Assembly (NCBI GenBank): GCA_021777685.1
Contig: JAJYDH010000224.1
Coordinates: 1 to 9,656, forward strand
Direction: 5' to 3'
DNA length: 9,656 nt
Source: Planctomycetota bacterium
GTDB taxonomy: Bacteria > Planctomycetota > Planctomycetia > Isosphaerales > Isosphaeraceae
A model generated the notes under the pieces. The model made no database searches. It was not told the origin of the DNA and worked only from the letters and a program-made list of their open reading frames with translations. Below are positions 1-6,029 of the stretch, one piece after another (the first letter of the stretch is position 1; each line of letters starts with the position of its first letter). A program made the position numbers and the translations under genes.

Positions 1-24
1 GGACGCCAGTCGAAATCCCGAAGT

Positions 25-1710
25 TCAGGGCTTCTCGGCCTTCTCCACCGGAGCTGAGGTCGTCCCTCCGCCGATACCGGAGAGGAATTCGGCGACGGTC
101 CGATCCGCCGTGGCGTCCTGCGCCCTGGCTCCCGGCCCCTGAAGTGGATTGTCGCCGTTGTGGTAGCGATGGCACTCGGTGCAGTCGAACGAGGCGCCGC
201 CTGTCGAGGACGCCGGCGATGAGGCGAACCACCCGGCCCAGCCCTTCGACGGGGCGTGGCACTGGACGCAGTTGTCGATGTTGGGGATCAGGACATCGGT
301 CGCGACGGTCGAGGCGTCCTTCGTCGGCGTCTTGCCGTCGGCCTCCAGGGGGTAGGATCGGGAGTGGCATTCGCGGCAGGAGACGCCCCGGTGCGCGGTG
401 TGGTCGAAGGCGGCGTGGGTGAACCAGATCTCAGGGACCTTGGTCGGCTCGACCAGGCCCTTCGCGGCCTTCTCATCCTTCTTGAAATAATGGCATTCGT
501 TGCAGTTGTTCTTCCGGTTCGAGCCGCCTTCGGCCGGCGAATCGTCGAAGAACGACTTGAGCGCGACAGCGACCGCGTCGTCGAGCTTCTTGCGGGCGGG
601 GGTCTCGACCGGGGCCTTGCCGGGCAGGGGGGCCTTCGGCGTGTAGACCTCGCTCAGCAACTTCGGGTCGTCGGAGAGCACCTGCGCCGCGTAGGTCTGC
701 CGCAATGACGACTCGACGACGTCGGGCTGGACGCCGTGGGGGACCTCGACGTCGGGCATCCTCGGGTCGAAGCTGAGCGAGTGGCAGGCCCGGCAGTTAT
801 TCTCGAAGGTGATCGGCCGATAGTAGGCGCCGGGAGTCCGGACGGGCGGGGTGGTCGTCGCGACGGCCGGGTTGACCGGGTGGCTGGCGTCGCCCGGGTC
901 GAGCACGTGGCACGACGCGCAATCGAGCTGGACCGGGGCGGTCGGCGCGGCCGATTTCCGGTAGCGCTCCCGCTCCGAGGCGATCGGGATCTGCCCGTAA
1001 GTATAGGGCGTCGCCTTGGGGTCCTTGACGATCCCGGACGCCATGTGCAGGGCATGGTTGAACTTGAGCCGGCCCTTGTCGACCGGGGGCTTGCCGGCGG
1101 CGTAGGTCGCGGCCTCGGGCCGGAACGCGGGGTGGGCCTTGTCGGCCTCGGCGAATCGGGAGACATTTTCGAACATCCGGCCCCAGGCCGGCTTGGCGCC
1201 GGAGGCCATGTGGGCGGACATGTTCTCGTGACAGGATGTGCACTCGACGTCCTTGAGCCGGACGAGCGAGAAATCGCCCCCCTGGTGGTCGCGATGGCAC
1301 TCGGCGCAGCCCTTGACCTCGGCCTCGACCTGGGCCTTGTGGTGCGCCGGCCCGGCGTGGCAGCTCATGCAGAGCTGGTCGCTCTTGCGCTGGTCGGCGG
1401 GGACGGACTTCGAGGAGAGCAGGGGCCTGCCGTCGATCGGGGCGAACGGCGCGTGACAAGCGTCGCACCTGTTCTCCCAGGCGGTGTGGACGCGGGCCAG
1501 CTCGCCGTGGTTGGCACGGAGGCTATTGACGTCGGTCGAGGAGGCCCCCTTGCCGGTCCAGTCGACGCCGATCGCCCACCAGCCGATCGCGAGCACGCAG
1601 GCCAGCGCCGAGAGGCGGAGCCTTGTCCGTTGGAGCCCGTCTCGTGTCCGGAAATAATCCTTGGGGACCCGCTTCCATCGGTCCTTGCCTGTCTCGCGTT
1701 TCATGGGCAT
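25..1710 (-). CDS. Membrane-anchored decahaem cytochrome c (cytochrome c3/c7-like)
   Basis: The 561-residue protein has ten CXXCH haem-binding motifs, with first cysteines at residues 82, 114, 135, 157, 264, 306, 403, 445, 481 and 510. One hydrophobic helix (about 32-48) follows a basic N-terminus, so the haem part should sit outside the cytoplasmic membrane, held by an uncleaved anchor. The first four haems are packed into 80 residues (82-161), like a tetrahaem c3/NrfH-type unit; the rest are more spread out. Extra histidines such as H219 and H222, and those just before C445, could be distal axial ligands. It starts 13 bases after the cytochrome b gene, so the two are probably co-transcribed and exchange electrons. 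A second ATG two codons downstream (1704) is an equally possible start; neither has a clear ribosome site. The tail after the last haem is low-complexity (Ala, Gly, Thr). The electron acceptor or donor cannot be told from sequence. Haem-protein identity is near certain; the exact role is not known. Confidence 0.93.
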   Translation of the reverse strand: MPMKRETGKDRWKRVPKDYFRTRDGLQRTRLRLSALACVLAIGWWAIGVDWTGKGASSTDVNSLRANHGELARVHTAWENRCDACHAPFAPIDGRPLLSSKSVPADQRKSDQLCMSCHAGPAHHKAQVEAEVKGCAECHRDHQGGDFSLVRLKDVECTSCHENMSAHMASGAKPAWGRMFENVSRFAEADKAHPAFRPEAATYAAGKPPVDKGRLKFNHALHMASGIVKDPKATPYTYGQIPIASERERYRKSAAPTAPVQLDCASCHVLDPGDASHPVNPAVATTTPPVRTPGAYYRPITFENNCRACHSLSFDPRMPDVEVPHGVQPDVVESSLRQTYAAQVLSDDPKLLSEVYTPKAPLPGKAPVETPARKKLDDAVAVALKSFFDDSPAEGGSNRKNNCNECHYFKKDEKAAKGLVEPTKVPEIWFTHAAFDHTAHRGVSCRECHSRSYPLEADGKTPTKDASTVATDVLIPNIDNCVQCHAPSKGWAGWFASSPASSTGGASFDCTECHRYHNGDNPLQGPGARAQDATADRTVAEFLSGIGGGTTSAPVEKAEKP

Positions 1711-1723
1711 GGGAAGCCGGGCC

Positions 1724-2698
1724 TCATCGATATTTCAGGGCCACCCAGATGTGGACGAACATCAGGATGACGAGGGCCACCGAGAGCGGGAGGTGGATGC
1801 TGAGCCAGCCGTGGAGCCAGCGATGGAGGTGGTCCTGGCGGTCGAGCTGTCGACGCTGGTCGCAGAGGTTCTCGAGGATGCCGATCGCCTCGTGCGTGCC
1901 CAGGGGGAGCTTGTTGCGGAGTTCGCGGAAGATCGACTCGGCCTTGTTCGGCAACGCCAGGGGAGATCGCGATTTCTTACCTTCGAGCAGGTAGGGGGCG
2001 ATGCTCGCCCGGAAGACCTCGCGGAGCGGCTCCGAGTCGGGCACGGCGGCCTTGGGGACGCGCGTCACCAGCACCTTGCCCTGGACATTACCCACGGTCT
2101 GGACCGCGCCCACCGTAATATGCGACACCGGGGCGCCGCTGGCGACTTCCTGCTGCTCCTCCTCGTCGGGTTCCTCGCCGGGCAGGGCCCCGCAGGTGGC
2201 CGAGACCAGCCGGGCGGCGTCGTCGACCATGAAGCGGACCATCCGGTCGATCTGCGAGTGGATCGTCTCGGCCGGGACCTGGTTGAGCATCCGGGTCGGC
2301 AGGATCTGCTGGAGCCAGAGCCCCCAGACGCCGCTGGCGATCACGATCAGGAAGAGGACCATGAGCACGGCGCTGAGCGACCCGCCCCAGCGGAAGCCGC
2401 TGTGATAGACCAGCAGCGGGACGGTCAGGAGCCCCAGCCAGATGTGGGCGACCATCCAGTCCTGGACCCGGCCGATCCGCCAGGCGCGGACCTTCTTGCG
2501 GCCCCAGAGGGCGAATTCGAACAGGATCAGCAGTCCGCCGAGGACGCCGAAGGTGAAGCCGGGCGGGCTACCGCCCCCGGGCCAGACAGGGGCACCTCGG
2601 CTGGCGAAGAAGTACCAGGCGCTCGACGCGGCGGTCGCGACGAGGAGGAACGCGATCCACGGTCGGTGTCTCGCGAAATTCCGGCGGTCGATCAGCAC
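1724..2698 (-). CDS. Di-haem cytochrome b membrane protein (partner of decahaem cytochrome c)
   Basis: The 324-residue protein has about five hydrophobic helices (roughly 13-31, 48-64, 84-99, 105-130 and 299-320). Helix 3 carries H85 and H99 and the last helix H302 and H316. Both are H-X13-H, the spacing used in cytochrome b-type four-helix bundles where two helices clamp two stacked b haems. H292 and H296 lie just before the last helix. Between helices 4 and 5 is a soluble stretch of about 165 residues with an acidic patch near 175-183 (EEPDEEEQQE). The start is GTG at 2698, chosen because GAGGGG (2706-2711) lies seven bases upstream and no in-frame start was seen in the bases just before it. 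The gene is directly followed by the decahaem cytochrome gene. By analogy with other b/c pairs it should pass electrons between the quinone pool and the periplasmic haems, which is inference. I do not recognise a named family; a ferric-reductase-like or cytochrome b561-like protein is the alternative. Confidence 0.8.
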   Translation of the reverse strand: MLIDRRNFARHRPWIAFLLVATAASSAWYFFASRGAPVWPGGGSPPGFTFGVLGGLLILFEFALWGRKKVRAWRIGRVQDWMVAHIWLGLLTVPLLVYHSGFRWGGSLSAVLMVLFLIVIASGVWGLWLQQILPTRMLNQVPAETIHSQIDRMVRFMVDDAARLVSATCGALPGEEPDEEEQQEVASGAPVSHITVGAVQTVGNVQGKVLVTRVPKAAVPDSEPLREVFRASIAPYLLEGKKSRSPLALPNKAESIFRELRNKLPLGTHEAIGILENLCDQRRQLDRQDHLHRWLHGWLSIHLPLSVALVILMFVHIWVALKYR

Positions 2699-2705
2699 GA
2701 GACGG

Positions 2706-2711
2706 CCCCTC
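2706..2711 (-). promoter_or_regulatory. Ribosome binding site GAGGGG for the cytochrome b gene
   Basis: GAGGGG on the minus strand is separated by seven bases from the GTG at 2698. It is the reason for choosing this non-ATG start. The ATG further upstream (near 2721) is in a different frame and meets a stop within ten codons. Confidence 0.55.
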
Positions 2712-2792
2712 GGATCTTCATCGATCTCGGCACAAGACGTGGCGGCAGAGTCAGATCATCTAACACCGGCGGTCGGGCCGTGTCAACGAACC

Positions 2793-2808
2793 GGCGGGCC
2801 CGCCCGCC
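2793..2808 (-). terminator. GC hairpin at the end of the cyclase gene (possible weak terminator)
   Basis: GGCGGG (2793-2798) pairs with CCCGCC (2803-2808) across a four-base loop. The core is a perfect 12-base palindrome (2793-2804). The stem touches the cyclase stop codon (2808-2810). There is no T-run after it on the minus strand, so it may only pause transcription or stabilise the mRNA 3' end, leaving read-through into the cytochrome genes possible. The rest of the 2699-2807 spacer holds the cytochrome b ribosome site and no other clear signal. Confidence 0.3.
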
Positions 2809-4688
2809 TAATTCTTCCGGGTCAGCGGGATCACCCCGTTCCACCCGTCGGGCGGGATCCGATTATGCTGGGCGATGAAGACCCAGAGGAAGTCCTTGAC
2901 CTGGTCCTCGGGGGGGACCTTCGACAGGTGGAGCAAGGCCTCGGGCCATCGGCCATCCATGACCGCCTCCAGGGCCGACTCGTAGGACCGGATGTGGTCG
3001 TCGGAGAGTGTCGGGTCGACGGCCTCGGGCGGGAGCAGTTCGGTCACTTCCAGGGGCACGTCGAGGCCATAAGGCTTGATCTTGGCCAGGCGGCGGAACC
3101 GGGCCATCTCGGTGGGGAGCTGGGCCCGGGCCAGCCTGGCGGTGGTCTCGTCGAGCAGGATCGGGGCGTGGAGGATCTTGGTCATCCCCTCCATCCGCGA
3201 CGCCAGGTTCACGACCGGGCCGAAGACGCTGACCTTCGCCTGGTCGACGGTGCCGATCTTGCCGGCGACCGCCGGGCCGCTGGCGATGCCGATCCCCATC
3301 TTGAAGTTGGCCAGCGGGTGCCCCTGGCGGCGGGCGTTGGCCTCGAACTGGGCGCGGATCTCCAGCGCCGCCAGGCAGGCCCGCCGGGCGGAATCCCCCG
3401 AGTCGATCGGCCATCCCCAGAAGCCCATCGCGGCGTCGCCCTGGAAGTCGCCGACCACGCCGCCGGTGTCCATGATGTGATAGGTCATCACCCGGAGCGC
3501 CTTGCTGACCCGCTCCAGCAGGCCCAGGAGGTCGTCGGCGTTCCGCTCGGACTCGCGGGAGAAGCCCCGGAGGTCGCAAAAGAGCACCGAGACGTCGGTC
3601 TTCCGGGGGGCGAGGACGACCTCGGGATCGGCCCCGGCCAGCGACTCGATGACCACGGGCGAGAAGAACTGGGTCAACACCGCCTGCTTCTGCTGGAGCC
3701 GGCGGACCTGGCGGAGCGCCGCGAGGATCGAGGCCACCAGCTCGGTGAACTTGAGGTCCGCCAGGAGGTCCGGCGAGTTGACCGAGGGGGGGCCGCCGAG
3801 CGCGTCGAACCCGAACCGGCCGAAGACGTAGATCGCCCATCCCTCGGGGTCTTCCCCGATCACCGGCGTGCAGTAGGACCAGTCGATCCCGCCGGTCATG
3901 GTGAACTCGGGAACGTCGGACGGATCTTCCGAGCCGCCCCAGACATAGGAGACGCTCTTGCCCTGCCGCATCGATTCCAGGATGAGCTGCTCGCTGGGCC
4001 GGAAGCTCCCGCCCTGGTTGGGCCGCCGGAAGTCGAAGCTGAGGACCTGGATCTTGGGCCGATCCTTGCCGCCGGGCTCGACGGCGACCAGCGCGGCGCC
4101 GTCGGCCCTCGGGATGCCCGCCAGGAGCATGTTGACCAGCCTGATGAACAGCTCGCCGTCGTCATCGGCCCCCGAGATCAGGTTGGGCAGGCGGCTGAGC
4201 ACGTCGATCCGGAGGTCGGCGTCGCGGTAGCGGGCCGCCTGGATGTCCTGGAAGGCGTAGGTCCGCCGTTCCAGCGGCGGGGGGATCTGGGGGTCGATGT
4301 CGACCCGGTCGTCGGCGAGCGTGAAGGTCGTCTCGCCGATCTGGAACTGCTCGCCCGGCTTGATCTCGAAGGTCTCGTGCTCGTGGCCTCGGAACGTGAT
4401 GGCGTTCCTCGCCTGGGGGAGCCGGCGGATCAGGAGCACCCCGTCGTGCCAGCGCAGCTCGGCGTGCTGGCGCGAGACCTTCTTGTCCCAGGGGACGGCG
4501 AACCCTCCCTCGCCCCGGCCGAGCGAGACCCGCTCGCCGGCCGGGAGCGGGCGTCGCCAGCGGTGCTGGGGCTCGTTACCTTGCGCGATCAAGTCGGCCA
4601 CGCATACCGCTCCAGGAGATCGGCCCGGGGACCGCTGGGTTGCGTCGGGGGGAGTCTCGGCCTGCTTCGCCGTCTCGGACCCCATCAT
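2808..4688 (-). CDS. FHA-GAF-class III nucleotide cyclase with altered base-recognition residues
   Basis: The 626-residue soluble protein has three parts. An FHA domain (about 45-128) has the phosphothreonine-binding signature G57-R58 and S72-R73-x-H75. A GAF-like sensory region (about 150-335) follows. A class III adenylate/guanylate cyclase domain (about 365-545) follows that. The two metal-binding aspartates are present, D372 in FCDLRGFS and D418 in QGDAAMG, as are the transition-state residues N494 and R498 in NLASRME. The two residues that read the purine base are not canonical: the usual lysine before the second metal Asp is D414, and the usual Asp before the Asn is P491. So the fold and catalytic metals look intact, but the substrate may not be ATP. 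The C-terminal 60 residues look like a short helical repeat. The ATG at 4688 opens a double Met and has no clear ribosome site. FHA-cyclases usually answer Ser/Thr kinase signalling; no kinase gene is visible here. Confidence 0.9.
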   Translation of the reverse strand: MMGSETAKQAETPPDATQRSPGRSPGAVCVADLIAQGNEPQHRWRRPLPAGERVSLGRGEGGFAVPWDKKVSRQHAELRWHDGVLLIRRLPQARNAITFRGHEHETFEIKPGEQFQIGETTFTLADDRVDIDPQIPPPLERRTYAFQDIQAARYRDADLRIDVLSRLPNLISGADDDGELFIRLVNMLLAGIPRADGAALVAVEPGGKDRPKIQVLSFDFRRPNQGGSFRPSEQLILESMRQGKSVSYVWGGSEDPSDVPEFTMTGGIDWSYCTPVIGEDPEGWAIYVFGRFGFDALGGPPSVNSPDLLADLKFTELVASILAALRQVRRLQQKQAVLTQFFSPVVIESLAGADPEVVLAPRKTDVSVLFCDLRGFSRESERNADDLLGLLERVSKALRVMTYHIMDTGGVVGDFQGDAAMGFWGWPIDSGDSARRACLAALEIRAQFEANARRQGHPLANFKMGIGIASGPAVAGKIGTVDQAKVSVFGPVVNLASRMEGMTKILHAPILLDETTARLARAQLPTEMARFRRLAKIKPYGLDVPLEVTELLPPEAVDPTLSDDHIRSYESALEAVMDGRWPEALLHLSKVPPEDQVKDFLWVFIAQHNRIPPDGWNGVIPLTRKN

Positions 4689-4829
4689 AGGCCGGCGGCC
4701 GGACCGGTCACAAGCGGGGAACTCTGGGACTTCGGCGAAGATTCTCCGGAGATTTTCGACCGGACCGGTCGCGGCGATCGTCCGATGGAAGGGTCAAAAC
4801 CGTCTTCGTCGCGAGTCGAGGGCGCTCGG
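4689..4829. promoter_or_regulatory. Divergent promoter region between cyclase and SGNH gene, with repeated palindromes
   Basis: This 141-base spacer must hold the start signals for both divergent genes. It contains the perfect palindrome GACCGGTC twice (4702-4709 and 4763-4770) and a third palindrome, TCTCCGGAGA (4743-4752), between them. The first copy lies 14 bases upstream of the cyclase start. These could be operator half-sites. I cannot place -35/-10 boxes with confidence. Confidence 0.35.
4818..4822 (+). promoter_or_regulatory. Ribosome binding site GAGGG deciding the SGNH gene start
   Basis: GAGGG lies seven bases before the ATG at 4830. An in-frame ATG further upstream (4785) would add 15 residues but has no such sequence before it, so 4830 is preferred. 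Confidence 0.5.
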
Positions 4830-5994
4830 ATGCCGAATGGAACCCCCCAAGTCGACAACCGCACCGCCCGCCGGGCCGGGCCGCCCCTCGGCCTCCTTGG
4901 GATGCTCGTCCTGGTCGCCGGGGTCGAGTCGGCCATCATGGCCCGCGACCTGGACTTGACCACGCTGGTCGCCGCGAACTGGCGGATCGAGGGGCGGGCC
5001 CCCCCGGCACGCGGCCGGCAGGGAGATCCTCTGCTTCGGCGACAGCATGGTCAAGATTGGCGTCCAGCCCCGGGTCATCAGGCGGAAGGTCGGCAAGTCC
5101 GCGTATAACTTCGCCCTCTACTGCGGCTCGGCCCCGGCCACCTACACCATGTTCCGCCGGGCGATCGACGGCGGGGCCAGGCCGGCCGCCGTGGTCATCG
5201 ACTTCCAGCCCGAGCTGCTGATGGGCGACCCGATGAAGCTCCTCAACCGGGTCTTCCCCGAGTTGCTGACCGCCCGCGAGACCTTCCAACTCTGCCGGGA
5301 CGCCCGCGACGCCGCCCGTTTCGCCGAGTTCACCGTCGCGAGCATCCTCCCCTCGGCGAGGAAGCGTTTCGAAGTCAGGGCCGCCGTCGTGGCCGCGATC
5401 CGGGGCGAATCCGCCTCCGTCCGGGACAAGCTGCTCGCCGCCCGGCGGAACTGGAAGGTCCACAATGGGGCCGAGGTCCTACCCAAGAACCCGCACTACC
5501 GGGGCGAGGTGCCCGAGGCCGGCGCCTACCCCTCCATGTTCTGGGTCCCCTGGAGGCCGAACGAGCTGAACCGGCTCTACCTCGAAAAGTTCCTGGACCT
5601 GGCCGCCTCGCGCAAGATCCCCGTCTTCTGGACGCTCCAGCCCAACGCGGCCGAGGTCGACGCCCGCCGCGAGAAGGTCGGCTACAACGCCCAGTTCGGC
5701 GCCTTCGTCCGGCATTACCTCGCGAAATACCCGAACCTCATCGTCGTCGACGGCCGCCACGTCAACTATCCCCATCAGGTCTTCACCGACCCGGTCCACC
5801 TCGACAGGCACGGGGCGGTCGCATTCTCCCTGGGGCTGGCCGACATCCTCCGGGCCCGCCTGGTCGACCGGACCGAGGGGCCTCGATGGGTCGCCCTGCC
5901 CGACCACCGGGGCGAGATCAACTCAATCGCCCTCGAAGACCACGACGAGTCGGCCATCGCCCTCCGGGCGGGGGAGGGGATGACGCGACGTTGA
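4830..5994 (+). pseudogene. Frameshifted gene for a membrane-anchored SGNH-hydrolase-like protein
   Basis: The reading frame from the ATG at 4830 gives a short polar N-terminus and a membrane helix (about residues 17-33). It runs through NWRIEGRA and then loses sense after a run of seven C (4999-5005). The next frame, which has no start codon between its last stop (4957-4959) and 5047, continues with REILCFGDSMVKIG. That contains the GDS block that carries the SGNH nucleophile. Removing one C joins the two into a single protein of about 387 residues with S72 as nucleophile and D320-P-V-H323 as the Asp/His pair. This is the layout of SGNH/DltD/AlgX-like proteins, some of which handle acyl groups on extracellular polymers. 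The shift could be a sequencing error, a real mutation or a slippery, phase-variable tract. The C-terminal 40 residues after the catalytic His are an extension of unknown role. The substrate is unknown. Confidence 0.65.
5047..5994 (+). CDS. Intact C-terminal part of the SGNH-like protein
   Basis: This is the longest uninterrupted part of the split gene, 315 residues from an ATG at 5047. A gene caller would probably report it alone. It is unlikely to be the real start. The ATG comes directly after the codon of the GDS serine, so this product would lack both the nucleophile and the membrane anchor, and there is no ribosome site in front of it. The body has alternating helix/strand character, for example AAVVIDFQPELL and IPVFWTLQPNA, typical of the SGNH alpha/beta fold, and ends in the DPVH motif at 5788-5799. 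If the frame is really broken in the organism, any protein made here would be inactive as a hydrolase. Confidence 0.5.
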   Translation: MVKIGVQPRVIRRKVGKSAYNFALYCGSAPATYTMFRRAIDGGARPAAVVIDFQPELLMGDPMKLLNRVFPELLTARETFQLCRDARDAARFAEFTVASILPSARKRFEVRAAVVAAIRGESASVRDKLLAARRNWKVHNGAEVLPKNPHYRGEVPEAGAYPSMFWVPWRPNELNRLYLEKFLDLAASRKIPVFWTLQPNAAEVDARREKVGYNAQFGAFVRHYLAKYPNLIVVDGRHVNYPHQVFTDPVHLDRHGAVAFSLGLADILRARLVDRTEGPRWVALPDHRGEINSIALEDHDESAIALRAGEGMTRR

Positions 5995-6008
5995 GGTGAT
6001 CGCCGACG

Positions 6009-6022
6009 CTTCTCGGGAGAAG
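6009..6022. terminator. Hairpin between convergent genes (possible two-way terminator)
   Basis: CTTCTC (6009-6014) and GAGAAG (6017-6022) are exact inverted copies, giving a five-base stem with a four-base loop. It lies in the 35-base spacer between the end of the SGNH gene (5994) and the end of the RND gene (6030), where a shared terminator is expected. There is no T-run on either side, which lowers confidence. Confidence 0.4.
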
Positions 6023-6029
6023 ACCCGGA

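Noticed and set aside
1..24. Possible terminator after the decahaem cytochrome gene
   Set aside because: Only 24 bases are visible after the stop codon and I see no inverted repeat in them.
736..2878. Long plus-strand open frames opposite the two cytochrome genes
   Set aside because: The minus-strand frames carry ten CXXCH motifs and clear membrane helices. The plus-strand translations are Gly/Arg/Asp-rich with no domain, as expected for antisense shadows.
2442..5108. Plus-strand open frame of 888 codons
   Set aside because: It runs antisense to the cyclase gene over most of its length and exists because GC-rich third positions remove stop codons from the opposite strand. Its protein is low-complexity and matches nothing I know. 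Only its last part (from 4830) is real, as the N-terminus of the SGNH gene.
4936..5907. Minus-strand open frames opposite the SGNH gene
   Set aside because: The plus strand encodes the GDS and DPVH motifs and a plausible alpha/beta fold. The minus-strand translations show no recognisable feature.
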